A DNA stretch of 54,814 bases from Clostridia bacterium (GCA_900770185.1 CAAGJM010000001.1:1-54814); one strand, 5' to 3'. Shown: positions 6,901 to 16,742, counted from the first letter of the stretch. Notes: a model not told the origin generated them from the sequence alone. Translations and numbers: made by a program.

Positions 6901-8256
6901 ATGATTGTGGAAGAAAATAAAATTATCGCCAACAACAATCTAAATCCAAAGAACGAAGGGAAATTTTCACCTTATCAAGTTAAGTTGAGCTGTATTTTTA
7001 TGGGGGTAGGGCAATTATTCTGTAAGCAATTTACAAAAGGGATACTGTTAATTCTTTTAGAAATCGGTTTTATATTGTTTTTTGCCTTTTCGGGTGTTAG
7101 CAATATAATAGGAATATTTACGCTCGGAACCAACGAGGGTATTCCTATCATGGGGATACAGGGTGACAATTCCGTAAAAATGCTTGCTTGGGGAATCACC
7201 ACTCTGTTTTTGTGTGTTCTTTTTGGATTTGCTTACTATGCGAATATTAAAGACGTTATATTTACGACGCAAGAAATTAAAAAGGGGCATCCCGTAAAAA
7301 ACTTTGTAGAGAGTTGTTCTGCTTTAATTAACGAGAAATTTTATTTTCTTACACTGACAATTCCCTTGATATTCGTTTGTATTTTCAATATAATGCCTAT
7401 TTTCTTTACGGGATTAGTGGCGTTTACGAATTATGGCGGTGAAATTGTACCCCCTAAATTGGTAGATTGGATAGGCTTTTCAAACTTCAGTATGATTTTT
7501 ACTGTAAGTGAGTATGCCACGACAATTTTAAAAATACTCGGTTGGAACTTTATATGGGCGATCGGATCGACCTTTATAAATTATTTTGGCGGTTTAGGTC
7601 TTGCTATTTTATATAATTCCAAATGCTTAAAATGGAAACGGTTTTGGAGAATCTTTCCGATGCTCGCCTATGCGATTCCCGGATTCATTACATTGACGGG
7701 ATTCCGGTTTCTGTTTAGCGATAGCGGTCCGATATTAGCTTTATTGCGCGATTGGGGCTGGGTATCGGAAAGTTTTACATTTATAGGTTTTGACTCTAAA
7801 TGGTCTTTAAGACTTCTCGGTTTCTTTTCTTGCGCATGGATCAGTATTCCGTCGATAATGTTTTTGGCAACAGGCATTTTATCAAACGTCAATCAAGATA
7901 TGTATGAGGCTGCTACTTTGGACGGAGCGAACGGCTGGAAACAGTTTCTGTATTTGACGTTGCCGTTTGTACTATTCGCAACCACGCCGGTCTTACTGAA
8001 TTCATTTATCAGTAACTTCAATAACTTCAGTATCTTCTATTTTTTACGACCTGAAATCACTTATGATACTGCAAACTATTTTAACGCAAATAATACGGAC
8101 TTATTGATCAACTGGATGTTTAATTTAACGGTCGATAAGAAGTTATACTCTCTCGGCTCGGCGCTTAGTCTGATTTTGTTTGCGTTTATGGCAATCTTTT
8201 CATTGATTGTGTATGTAAGTTCGCCTGCATATAAGAAGGAGGATACATATAAATAA
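6901..8256 (+). CDS. malF: Maltodextrin ABC transporter permease (MalF-like)
   Basis: A 451-aa membrane protein. The N-terminal third has two extra hydrophobic segments (KGILLILLEIGFILFF and the region around WGITTLFLCVLFGFAYYA), followed by the permease core with about six segments. The EAA loop that contacts the ATPase is visible as YEAATLDGANGWKQFLYLTLP. The long N terminus is usual for Firmicutes MalF proteins. The start has a poly-G ribosome binding site (GGGGGG) 2 nt before the ATG. It overlaps the malG start by one base. No ATP-binding subunit is encoded in the operon, so a shared MsmX/MalK-type ATPase elsewhere in the genome must energise it. Confidence 0.9.
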   Translation: MIVEENKIIANNNLNPKNEGKFSPYQVKLSCIFMGVGQLFCKQFTKGILLILLEIGFILFFAFSGVSNIIGIFTLGTNEGIPIMGIQGDNSVKMLAWGITTLFLCVLFGFAYYANIKDVIFTTQEIKKGHPVKNFVESCSALINEKFYFLTLTIPLIFVCIFNIMPIFFTGLVAFTNYGGEIVPPKLVDWIGFSNFSMIFTVSEYATTILKILGWNFIWAIGSTFINYFGGLGLAILYNSKCLKWKRFWRIFPMLAYAIPGFITLTGFRFLFSDSGPILALLRDWGWVSESFTFIGFDSKWSLRLLGFFSCAWISIPSIMFLATGILSNVNQDMYEAATLDGANGWKQFLYLTLPFVLFATTPVLLNSFISNFNNFSIFYFLRPEITYDTANYFNANNTDLLINWMFNLTVDKKLYSLGSALSLILFAFMAIFSLIVYVSSPAYKKEDTYK

Positions 8257-9113
8257 TGGAAAAAGTAATCTCTAAAAAATTGAAGATAAGACCTGTAACG
8301 ACCATAAAGGCAGTTATAGTGTATGTGATAGTTTTGCTTATCAGTTTTATATTTGCCTTTCCGTGTATTTGGCTTATTCTATCTGCATTTAATGCGAACG
8401 GCTCGCTGTTAACGTTAGATGGTTTTTTCCCGGAATCTTATAGTTTTGATACCTTTAAGACCTTATTTACCGAAAAAGTAGAACATGACTATATGACGTG
8501 GTTTGGGAATACTCTTTTTGTCGCAGGAATAAGTTGTGTAATCTCTACGGTTCTTGTACTTGCGGTTTCTTATACGATGTCGCGTTATCGGTTTAAGAGT
8601 CGTAAACAAATGATGAAGGCAACGCTGTTACTAAATATTTTCCCGAACTTTATGAATATGACTGCCTTATTCGTCATTATGACGCAATTTGATTTAATCA
8701 ATAATCTTTGGGGATTGATATTGTTGTATAGTAGCGGTGCGACAATGGGATTCTTGGTTCAAAAAGGGTTTTTTGATACTATTCCAAGCACCATATACGA
8801 CGCTGCAACATTAGACGGAGCAACGGATTTACGGGTATTTGTTTCGATTACATTGCCTTTATCGAAACCAATAATCGTATATACGGCATTGACGGCTTTT
8901 GTTTGGCCGTGGAGTGACTTTATGCTGCCGAAACTTTTGTTGCCGGATAAATCACAATGGACCGTTGCAATAGGTTTGAATTGGTTGGATGAGAGTAAAT
9001 TTTCGATATTTGCCGCCGGTTCTGTATTTATCGCAGTCCCGATTGTTGCATTGTATATTGCGCTCTCCAAATATCTGATTCAAGGTGGTGCAGCAGGCGC
9101 AGTAAAGGAGTAA
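8256..9113 (+). CDS. malG: Maltodextrin ABC transporter permease (MalG-like)
   Basis: A 285-aa inner-membrane permease with about six transmembrane segments. The first is PVTTIKAVIVYVIVLLISFI at the N terminus. The EAA loop reads YDAATLDGATDLRVFVSITL, and the C-terminal end LSKYLIQGGAAGAVKE is typical of MalG. It pairs with MalF to form the channel. Its ATG shares a base with the malF stop, so translation is coupled, and only 2 bases separate its stop from the phosphorylase start. Confidence 0.92.
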   Translation: MEKVISKKLKIRPVTTIKAVIVYVIVLLISFIFAFPCIWLILSAFNANGSLLTLDGFFPESYSFDTFKTLFTEKVEHDYMTWFGNTLFVAGISCVISTVLVLAVSYTMSRYRFKSRKQMMKATLLLNIFPNFMNMTALFVIMTQFDLINNLWGLILLYSSGATMGFLVQKGFFDTIPSTIYDAATLDGATDLRVFVSITLPLSKPIIVYTALTAFVWPWSDFMLPKLLLPDKSQWTVAIGLNWLDESKFSIFAAGSVFIAVPIVALYIALSKYLIQGGAAGAVKE

Positions 9114-9115
9114 CA

Positions 9116-11365
9116 ATGGAGAAACAAAATTATATAGACGCGCTCAAAAGGTTGAATACCGGGGAAAAAAGCGTTTCACAACTATACAATGAGATCTCTA
9201 TGCTCGCAATGAGTTATATCCGAGCGGACGAGAAACCGAAACGATGTGCGCAGTATCTTTCGATTGAGTTTTTAATCGGCAGGGTATTTTATAACAATCT
9301 GCTGGAACTCGGCGTTTTGAAAGAAACGGCGGATATTCTCAAAGAAAAGGGGATTGACGTTACCGTTTTTGAAGAGATTGAGGACGCGGCGCTCGGCAAC
9401 GGCGGTTTGGGCAGACTTGCGGCTTGCTATATGGATTCGGGCGCAGCGGTCGGTATTCCGCTGTACGGGTACGGAATCCGTTACAGATACGGTCTGTTCC
9501 GTCAGAAGTTCGAGAACGGGTATCAGAAGGAACTTCCGGACGATTGGCAGAGATTCGGGGATCCGTGGAGCATACGGAAAGAGCAGGAAAAACAGACAAT
9601 CCGTTTTGCGGATATGGAAGTAGAGGCGGTTCCTTACGATATGCCGATTATCGGAAAACGAGTCAATGTTTTGCGTTTGTATCAGGCGGAAGGAAACGAA
9701 AACGCTGAAAAAATAAGCGGTGTTTTGTATCCGCCCGACGATACGGAAGAAGGAAAGTTGTTACGGATTCGGCAGGAATATTTTCTTTCGGCGGCAGCCG
9801 TCGGCGACATAATCCGCGAATACGAAAAACGGCACGGAAACGATTACCGGCAGTTTGCTTCGGAAAACAGCATACAGCTCAACGATACGCATCCGGTATT
9901 TGCCATTCCCGAACTGATTCGCGTATTGCAAGAGAAAGGATTGACGTATCGAGCGGCGTTGAAGACGGCAAAACAAGTGTTCAATTATACGAATCATACG
10001 ATACTGCCCGAAGCATTAGAGCATTGGGACGTTCGGTTATTGAAAAAGATATTGCCTGAAATAACGGAAATATTGCTATCCATCAATAATTCCGCCCGCT
10101 ATCGTCACAGAAAAGAAGGCTACACGTCGCAGGAGAGCGCCGCTACATCGATTTATGTACATTCCCGCCGCGCTATCTCTATGGCGAACACAGCGGTGTT
10201 CGTTGCAAATAAAATAAACGGAGTTGCCGAAATTCACTCGGAAATTATAAAAAGGGATTTGTTCGCGGCGGAATATTCGCATCATCCGGAAAAGTTTACG
10301 AACGTTACAAACGGCGTGGCGCAAAGGCGGTGGTTGCAACTTGCAAACCCCGAACTGTCGTCTTTGCTTGACAGAAAAATCGGACAGGATTGGCGGGAAC
10401 GGTTTGAAGAATTGGGCAATCTGAACGAGCATGCCGATACGGAAACGCTTTCGGACTTTATTCGGGTTAAGGAAGAGAAGAAAGCGCAGCTTTTCCGATA
10501 CATTGAGCAAACGGAAGGCGTAAAAATCGGCGGGAACCGAATATTGTTCGCGCAAGTCAAGCGTTTACACGAATATAAACGACAACTTATGACGGCGTTT
10601 GCGTTGTTACGGTTGTATTATGATTTGAAGAACGGAAAAATCAAGGATTTTACGCCTTCGGTATTCCTGTTCGGAGCAAAAAGCGCACCGTCCTATTTTC
10701 GAGCCAAAGGTATTATCAAATACATAAACGAAATCATAAAGCTGATAAATGCCGATCCCGAAACGAACAGTCTGCTTATGGGCGTATTCGTGACTGAATA
10801 TAACGTGTCGTATGCGGAGAAAATCGTAGCGGCAGCCGACGTTTCGTTACAGGTTTCGACGGCGGGCTTGGAGGCAAGCGGTACGGGCAATATGAAGTTT
10901 ATGATGAACGGCGCGGTCACGCTTGGCACGATGGACGGAGCGAATATCGAAATCGTCGAAAAAGCGGGCGAGGAGAATAATTATATATTCGGTGCGCGCG
11001 TGGACGAGATAGAAAAACTCCGCGAGGGCGGTTACAATCCGAACACCTATCTGAAAGAACATGCGGACTGGAAAAAAGTTGTGCATACGTTGACGGACGG
11101 AACGTTTTCAGATGACGGAAAGGGGTATTTTGATGAATTATATCGTTCGTTGACGGTGGGAGCAAGCTGGCATAAACCCGATCACTACTTTATATTCAGA
11201 GATTTGGAGGAGTATTATCAAGCCATATTACAGGTAAATCATGATTATAAAAATAGGATAGTTTTTGCGAACAAACAGTTCAACAATACAGCGAACTCAT
11301 TTTATTTTTCTTCTGATCGTTCTATTCGTGAGTATGCGAAGAAAATTTGGAGTTTATCTTATTAA
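9116..11365 (+). CDS. glgP: Glycogen/maltodextrin phosphorylase
   Basis: This GT35 enzyme of 749 aa removes terminal glucose from alpha-1,4-glucans with phosphate to give glucose-1-phosphate. The N-terminal part has AQYLSIEFLIGR and GNGGLGRLAACYMDS, both diagnostic. The C-terminal part has RLHEYKRQLM and the cofactor site EASGTGNMKFMMNGA, in which Lys594 should hold pyridoxal phosphate. The length is at the short end for the family (usually 750-840), lacking the long eukaryote-type extensions. The ribosome binding site lies in the end of malG (AAAGGAG). With the cytosolic amylase and MalQ it completes phosphorolytic use of imported maltodextrin. Confidence 0.96.
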   Translation: MEKQNYIDALKRLNTGEKSVSQLYNEISMLAMSYIRADEKPKRCAQYLSIEFLIGRVFYNNLLELGVLKETADILKEKGIDVTVFEEIEDAALGNGGLGRLAACYMDSGAAVGIPLYGYGIRYRYGLFRQKFENGYQKELPDDWQRFGDPWSIRKEQEKQTIRFADMEVEAVPYDMPIIGKRVNVLRLYQAEGNENAEKISGVLYPPDDTEEGKLLRIRQEYFLSAAAVGDIIREYEKRHGNDYRQFASENSIQLNDTHPVFAIPELIRVLQEKGLTYRAALKTAKQVFNYTNHTILPEALEHWDVRLLKKILPEITEILLSINNSARYRHRKEGYTSQESAATSIYVHSRRAISMANTAVFVANKINGVAEIHSEIIKRDLFAAEYSHHPEKFTNVTNGVAQRRWLQLANPELSSLLDRKIGQDWRERFEELGNLNEHADTETLSDFIRVKEEKKAQLFRYIEQTEGVKIGGNRILFAQVKRLHEYKRQLMTAFALLRLYYDLKNGKIKDFTPSVFLFGAKSAPSYFRAKGIIKYINEIIKLINADPETNSLLMGVFVTEYNVSYAEKIVAAADVSLQVSTAGLEASGTGNMKFMMNGAVTLGTMDGANIEIVEKAGEENNYIFGARVDEIEKLREGGYNPNTYLKEHADWKKVVHTLTDGTFSDDGKGYFDELYRSLTVGASWHKPDHYFIFRDLEEYYQAILQVNHDYKNRIVFANKQFNNTANSFYFSSDRSIREYAKKIWSLSY

Positions 11366-11368
11366 CGT

Positions 11369-11405
11369 AAAAAGACGCAAAGCCGTTTCGCTTTGTGTCT
11401 TTTTG
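11369..11405 (+). terminator. Terminator-like hairpin between glgP and malQ
   Basis: Fifteen-bp stem (11369-11383 with 11390-11404, one wobble pair) ending in a T-run, directly before the malQ ribosome binding site. It should reduce malQ expression relative to the genes upstream, or protect the upstream message. Confidence 0.7.
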
Positions 11406-11418
11406 TTCAGGAGGAATG

Positions 11419-12927
11419 ATGATAAAATATAAAAAACGCTCGGCGGGTATCTTATTGCACATATCTTCGTTGCCGAACAAGTACGGAATCGGAACGCTGG
11501 GAAAATCAGCTTACGAGTGGATTGATTTGTTGGCTGATTGCGGAATAAGTTGTTGGCAGGTTCTTCCGCTCGTTCAGACAAGCTACGGGGATTCTCCGTA
11601 TCAGTCCGCATACAGCGGATCGGGCAATCCGTATTTTATTGATTTTGACATTTTGGTAAAAGAAGGTTTGCTGAAAAAACCAGAGTTATCCGTCTGCCGT
11701 AATACAAAATCGAAAATCGACTATGCGTTTTTATACCAAAACAAATATGGCGTTCTTCGGAAGGCTTACGAGCGATTTGATATACAAAACGCCGACTTTG
11801 TATCCTTTGTCGAGAATGGAATATTTGACGGCTACGCTTTATTTATGGCAATCAAGGAGAAGTTCGGCGGGGTATCCTTTGACCGATGGCCGGACGAATA
11901 TAAATTCGCCAAAAAGCGGAGATTACGGAAGTTTAAAGCCGAAAATCAAAAAGAATATTTATTTTGGCTGTTTTTGCAATATGAGTTTTCCAAACAATGG
12001 AATACGCTAAAACGGTACGCAAACGAGAAAGGCGTTTCAATCATCGGCGATATACCGCTGTACGTCGCTTACGACAGCGCGGACGTATGGCTGAATCCAA
12101 AGCTGTTCAAATTAAATACAGACCGCAGTTTGAAAAAGGCAGCGGGAGTTCCGCCCGACTATTTTTCTGCGACGGGACAGCTATGGGGGAATCCCGTTTA
12201 TCATTGGGCTGTTCATAAAAAAGATAATTATAAATGGTGGGTGGAACGATTCCGTCAAGCGTTTGAATTATACGATGTAGTGAGAGTCGATCATTTTCGC
12301 GGTCTTGACAGGTATTATGAAATCGATGCGGGGGAAACGACAGCCGTCAAGGGGAAATGGAAACACGGCCCGAAGTATGAATTATTCCGCACAGCGGAAA
12401 GTCTTTTAGGAAAGCTGAATATCATAGCGGAAGATCTCGGTTCTCTCGATAAAGGCGTTTATCGTCTTATGGACGAAACCGGCTATCCGGGTATGAAAGT
12501 TATGGAATTTGCGTTTGACGGGAATAAGAAAAATCCGTATTTGCCGAAAAATATCAAGGAAAATTCCGTCTGCTATACAGGTGCGCACGATAACGATACG
12601 TTATTGGGTTATATTAGCAAGCTGAAAGACGGCGAATATAAAATTTTCAAGGAGAGTTTAGAGAAGACGCTAAAAGAGGAAAATGTTCAATGTTTTCTTG
12701 AAAATAAAATAGAAATGGCAAAAGCGATAATGTTGTTGACAATGCGCAGTTTGGCGTATCTTGCCGTAATACCGATACAGGACATTTTACTGCTTGGAAG
12801 TCGTGCGCGAATGAATATGCCGTCCACAAGCGAGGGGAACTGGCAATTTAAGTTGCAACGCATACCGAACAGACAAGATTTATTTAATTTTTGTGAATTG
12901 GTAAAATCTAGCGAAAGAAGTCCGTAA
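11419..12927 (+). CDS. malQ: 4-alpha-glucanotransferase (amylomaltase)
   Basis: A GH77 enzyme of about 502 aa that transfers glucan chains between maltodextrins and releases glucose. N-terminal motif RSAGILLHISSLPNKYGIG is typical. The catalytic pieces are visible: VVRVDHFRGLDRY with the nucleophile Asp, IIAEDLGSL with the acid/base Glu, and TGAHDNDTLLGY with the third Asp. The ATG at 11419 was chosen because it lies 4 nt after AGGAGG; an adjacent in-frame ATG at 11416 is possible. The last residues (LVKSSERSP) do not match the usual ending, and from about 12908 the DNA is also in frame as recombinase sequence. The natural 3' end was probably replaced at a recombination junction. Activity may survive, because only the final residues are affected. 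Confidence 0.93.
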   Translation: MIKYKKRSAGILLHISSLPNKYGIGTLGKSAYEWIDLLADCGISCWQVLPLVQTSYGDSPYQSAYSGSGNPYFIDFDILVKEGLLKKPELSVCRNTKSKIDYAFLYQNKYGVLRKAYERFDIQNADFVSFVENGIFDGYALFMAIKEKFGGVSFDRWPDEYKFAKKRRLRKFKAENQKEYLFWLFLQYEFSKQWNTLKRYANEKGVSIIGDIPLYVAYDSADVWLNPKLFKLNTDRSLKKAAGVPPDYFSATGQLWGNPVYHWAVHKKDNYKWWVERFRQAFELYDVVRVDHFRGLDRYYEIDAGETTAVKGKWKHGPKYELFRTAESLLGKLNIIAEDLGSLDKGVYRLMDETGYPGMKVMEFAFDGNKKNPYLPKNIKENSVCYTGAHDNDTLLGYISKLKDGEYKIFKESLEKTLKEENVQCFLENKIEMAKAIMLLTMRSLAYLAVIPIQDILLLGSRARMNMPSTSEGNWQFKLQRIPNRQDLFNFCELVKSSERSP

Positions 12928-13849
12928 TTCAATTACAATTTATATACAAGATTTGAAAACGGCGGCAGAAAACCACGAGTTTGAAGTATTGTTGGTTTTT
13001 ATGTTCGACAGACTCGGCAGGATTCAAAACGAAACACCGTTCGTTCTCGAATGGTTTGCAATGCACGGAATCGAAGTGTGGTCGACGAAAGAAGGTCAAC
13101 AAGCGTTTGAGAATGACACGGACTATTTAATGAATTATATAAGGTTTTGGCAAGCGGGCGGGGAGAGTAAAAAGACTTCACTTCGAGTAAAAACAAAACT
13201 CGGGCAAATGATAGAGGAAGGGCAATTCACGGGAGGGAATTGCCCTTTGGGCTATAAATTCGTAAAAAGCGGAATAATAACCAAAAAAGGCAGAGAACTC
13301 GTAAAATTAGAGATGGTGCCGGAGGAAATCGCGCTTGTCAGGTATATATTCGAAAAAACGGTTTATGACGGATACGGAACGTTCAGATTAAGCGAAGAAA
13401 TGAACAGGCGCGGGATAAAAACTCACAACGGGGCGAGGTTTCAGCCGAATTCCATAAACCGTATACTTAAAAACAAAATATATCTTGGGATATTCGAGCG
13501 AGGCGGAAAGCAATCGCCCGTAAACGAATCTATAAGAATTATAACGGAGAAAGAGTACGACGAGGCGCAACGGATAATATTTCAAAGAACCAAGGAGATG
13601 GCAAGAAAAAGCAGTATCGCATACACCACGCGAGGAAAAGCGTTGCTCGGCGGCAACATTTTCTGCAAACACTGCGGATCGAAAATGTATGGTATATTAT
13701 ATACCGATGCCTTTGCGTATTCTTATGCCGTAATGAAGTATAAGTATGGCGAAGTTAAATATCTTTATCTTCCCGAAGTTTATCATAACGACGAGTTTGA
13801 TAAAATAGTAAATGAATGGCAGGTGGCATTCAAAAATGAGGGGCTGTAA
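12905..13849 (+). pseudogene. Large serine recombinase lacking its catalytic N terminus
   Basis: The frame is open from 12905, overlapping the end of malQ, with TTG at 12953 as the only start-like codon. It encodes the later part of the resolvase domain (LLVFMFDRLGRIQNETPFV), the linking helix, the recombinase domain (GGNCPLGYKF) and a zinc-ribbon half (CKHCGSKM). The N-terminal segment with the catalytic serine is missing, and the protein ends soon after the first zinc pair with an unrelated-looking tail. It cannot recombine DNA. The sequence was evidently cut by the junction that brought in or closed the maltodextrin island. The family is clear; the original element is not identifiable. Confidence 0.8.
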
Positions 13850-13892
13850 ACGGGAATGATAGTGTAGCTATTTCGTATGTGAAAGCCAAGTG

Positions 13893-13937
13893 TGATGGTC
13901 TATAAGTCTTTTCTTATAGACCATCATTTTTGCATTT
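13893..13937 (+). terminator. Rho-independent terminator
   Basis: Perfect 14-bp stem (13893-13906 with 13913-13926), loop TCTTTT, then TTTTTGCATTTTT. Ends transcripts coming from the recombinase fragment and malQ. Confidence 0.85.
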
Positions 13938-13983
13938 TTAGGGGCATTTTCGCTACTTTTGAGCAATTTCATAGCAAACCATT

Positions 13984-14022
13984 AGACCGAAGTAACGGAG
14001 AGCCGTTGCCCGGTCTTTTTTT
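13984..14022 (+). terminator. Second terminator-like hairpin
   Basis: GACCG (13985-13989) pairs with CGGTC (14011-14015), with an inner AACGG/CCGTT stem, followed by seven T. It is structurally separate from the terminator just upstream. Confidence 0.65.
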
Positions 14023-14190
14023 AAGTCCAAAAAAAGCGTAATTTCACACTTGAAGTCTGTCGGACGATAAGCACCGTCCGGCAGGACTTGAATATAGTAA
14101 ATTCGCACGTTTTGATTTCTGAGGAAAATATTGACTTTATACTTTTATTATGATACCACAAATTGTAATGTCACTTTGGAGAAATGATTT
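14023..14190. other. Non-coding stretch with inverted repeat 14050-14092
   Basis: No gene is seen between 13850 and about 14190. Besides the two terminators it holds a long imperfect stem: 14050-14066 (TTGAAGTCTGTCGGACG) pairs with 14075-14092, with an 8-nt loop and no T-run. TTGACT at about 14131 could be a -35 box ahead of the small frame at 14191. The stretch is probably the end or promoter region of the lost mobile element. Confidence 0.4.
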
Positions 14191-14226
14191 ATGAATAATA
14201 CTAGAACTCCAACTGTTGAAAAATGA
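14191..14226 (+). pseudogene. 11-codon remnant with intact ribosome binding site
   Basis: GGAGAA is followed 7 nt later by ATG and MNNTRTPTVEK, then TGA. The peptide could be the start of a recombinase or other element gene cut off by the hydrolase fragment that follows. It is too short to assign. Confidence 0.3.
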
Positions 14227-14482
14227 TATTTCCGCCGCCGACGGTATATATTGGATAAGCCGCAAACCTACAAACGGTAAAATGCACCATTTTACAGTGG
14301 AGAACAGTAAATCGGTATGGCAAACGGACGGTTGGCATACCGTAGGAAAAATAACCGATAACTTCAGAAGGCTTATCAGAGTTAAATTCCCGCCTGTAAA
14401 AGCCGATGAGGTTAAAATAACCGTAACAGATACGCTTGGCGTTAATTATGCGAAAATTTACGAAGTTCGTATTTATGAATAA
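14216..14482 (+). pseudogene. C-terminal fragment of a glycoside-hydrolase accessory domain
   Basis: An 88-codon frame with no proper start; the first usable codon is TTG and no ribosome binding site is visible. The segment KSVWQTDGWHTVGKITD and the ending KITVTDTLGVNYAKIYEVRI resemble the final strands of a discoidin/galactose-binding-like domain at the end of large secreted or cytoplasmic glycosidases. It sits 12 bp before the rhamnosidase gene, so it is probably the tail of an adjacent hydrolase whose body was deleted when the recombinase region inserted. The exact parent family cannot be named. Confidence 0.5.
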
Positions 14483-14493
14483 GGAGAGTTTAA

Positions 14494-16633
14494 ATGTTTG
14501 AAAATTCTAAATGGATAAATTATTCACTAAAAAAAGACCCGTCTGTTAAAACCAGTCTGCCGTCACCCTATATTGCAAAGACATTTTCTTTAAAAGAAAA
14601 GCCGTCAAAAGCAATTCTTAATATCTGCGGATATGGAGAAGGAGCCTATTATATAAACGGCAGTCTTATTCCCGATTCCTTCAGACCGACGATTCCGTCG
14701 CTTATTTCAAAGACAGTTATATATAATTCTTATGACGTTACCGAAATGCTTAAAAACGGTAAAAACAGAATAGGAATTATTTTGGGAAATTACCGTTGCT
14801 ATAAAGATTGCCCGTTGCTTCCGGCACCTATGACGCAAAAGGTGATATTGCAACTGGATATCATATATGCTGATGGGACAAATTATGCCTTGGTGAGTGA
14901 CGACTCTTTTAAAGCGTTTGAATCTCCGTTATTGTTTTCTGATACAACATTCGGTGAGATATATGACGCAAGAAAAGAAATTTCGGGTTGGTGTGCTCCC
15001 GATTTCGATGATTCAGAGTGGTTCCCTGTCAGTGAGGTATCTGCTCCGGAGGGAGAATTCAGAAAGTCGGACTGTCCGGGTGTCGTAAAATATGATGAAA
15101 ATAAGGGCGTTGAAATATTGCCCGGTCTTTTCGATTTTTACAATACGACCTCCGGCTATGTTCGTATGAAAATTTCGGGAAAATGCGGCAACCGTATAAA
15201 ACTTGATTATTCCGAACGGCTCACTCCGGATGGTATGCACGTTGATATGGCAACATATTTAAAGGAAGAAAAAACCGTATCCCGATATGTATAACTCGGC
15301 TGAATTTATATTAAACGGCGAAACCGATAAGGTTTTCGAAGCTCTTTTTGCTCTACGCGGATATAGGTACGTCGAAGTAACGGGCGAATATGATAATATT
15401 GAATTAACTGCGGTTACCGCTCACACCGATATAATTGAAGATTCTTCGTTTGTATGCGACAATAAAATTTTAAACGGAATACATAGAAATTGCATTCGAT
15501 CCATAAAAACCTGTTGTCAGGGGTACTGGGTTGATAATCCGAAGCGCGACGCGCCGTGGCTCGGCGACGAGATGTTGAGCGCAGAGGCAATTGCAATCAA
15601 TTTTGACAGCTTTGCGGTATCTTATGAAAATATGATGATGGCTGCCGATTCGCAAAATGAATACGGTACGGTCCCGTCTATTCTTTACAGCGCAAAAGAG
15701 TCGTATGATCAATTTATAGGTCCGGATTGGACGGACGGAGTACTGTTTCATGTCCCTTATTATACTTATAAGTATACCGGCAATCGTAAGATTGTAGACG
15801 ATATGTGGGATTCTATGAATTTAGCATTTAACAACTTCAGGAGGCTCGGTAACGGCGGATACTTACTTAACAAAAAAGGAACAGGGGACTGGAACCCTAT
15901 AAAATACGGTTGTTCGTTAGAAATTGCAATGACTGCGTATTACAGGATAAGCGCGCTTATGATGGCAGAACTTGCATACGCTACCGGCAGGGACGCTACA
16001 TCGTATCGGGAAGTTGGCGAAAAAATCAAAAGCGAATTCAGACAAAAGTATATTATCGACGGTGAGTATAAAGCGGGACATGTATCAGAGTTTATTTTGG
16101 CAGCATATTCGGGTTTATTAAATGAGAATGAAACGAATAGCGCCGTTAAAAAAATAATTGAGATGGTTAAGGCGGACGGAATGGCAATAACATTCGGCAC
16201 TCATGGAAACAGAATGTTTTATGATTTGCTTTCAGAACACGGTTATCAGCAGTTTGTTTTTGACGTGCTGACCAATGATAAAAAATTAGGTTTTGCTCAG
16301 CAGGTTAAAGACGGATTGACTACATTGGCTGAAAGATATGCTTATGCTACTCAAGCTATAATGAGTCTTAACCATCATTATCTGAGTCATGTCGATACAT
16401 GGCTCTATAAATGGATTGCCGGAATTAAAATCAACGGCTTCGGTTATAACGACGTCGTTATTGAACCATCATTTGTAGACGGTATCGGTAATGTAAAAGC
16501 CAATCTGCACGGCATAAAGGTTGAATACGATAAAAACAGTATAAAAATCGATTCACCGTATGCGTTCACATTGAAGCTTAAAAATTCAGTAAAACATTTA
16601 AATATGGGGAAATACAAATTTTCGCTTGATTAA
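14494..16633 (+). pseudogene. Alpha-L-rhamnosidase (GH78) split by a frameshift
   Basis: Two frames join into one GH78 enzyme of about 713 residues: 14494-15294 encodes the N-terminal beta-sandwich domains (KAILNICGYGEGAYYINGS, DDSEWFPVSE) and continues in another frame to 16633 with the (alpha/alpha)6 catalytic barrel (RYVEVTGEYDNIE, WVDNPKRDAPWLGDEM, GTGDWNPI). The conserved acidic positions in RDAPWLGDE are kept. Going from the first to the second part needs a +1 shift near 15269-15290. A run of six A at 15269-15274 is the likeliest indel site, because using it gives a smooth EEKPYPDMYNSAEF junction. There is no suitable slippery heptamer, so this is a broken gene or a sequencing error rather than programmed frameshifting. 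The enzyme would have released L-rhamnose from plant or bacterial glycans in the cytoplasm; no signal peptide is seen. Confidence 0.85.
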
Positions 16634-16700
16634 AGGATAATTCCTTTGAAACACAAGGGCGCAGCATACTTTTGACAAATTGTATAAAAATGCAACAGCA

Positions 16701-16742
16701 AAAAATTCACCCGACTGTATATATTCAGTCGGGTGAATTTTT
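16701..16742 (+). terminator. Rho-independent terminator after the rhamnosidase
   Basis: Perfect 17-bp stem (16701-16717 with 16726-16742) with loop TATATATT and flanking A and T runs; it can work on both strands. Confidence 0.9.

Noticed and set aside
15265..15295. Programmed frameshift in the rhamnosidase
   Set aside because: A +1 shift is needed, the A-run is not in the right phase for a known slippery site, and no stimulatory structure is evident.
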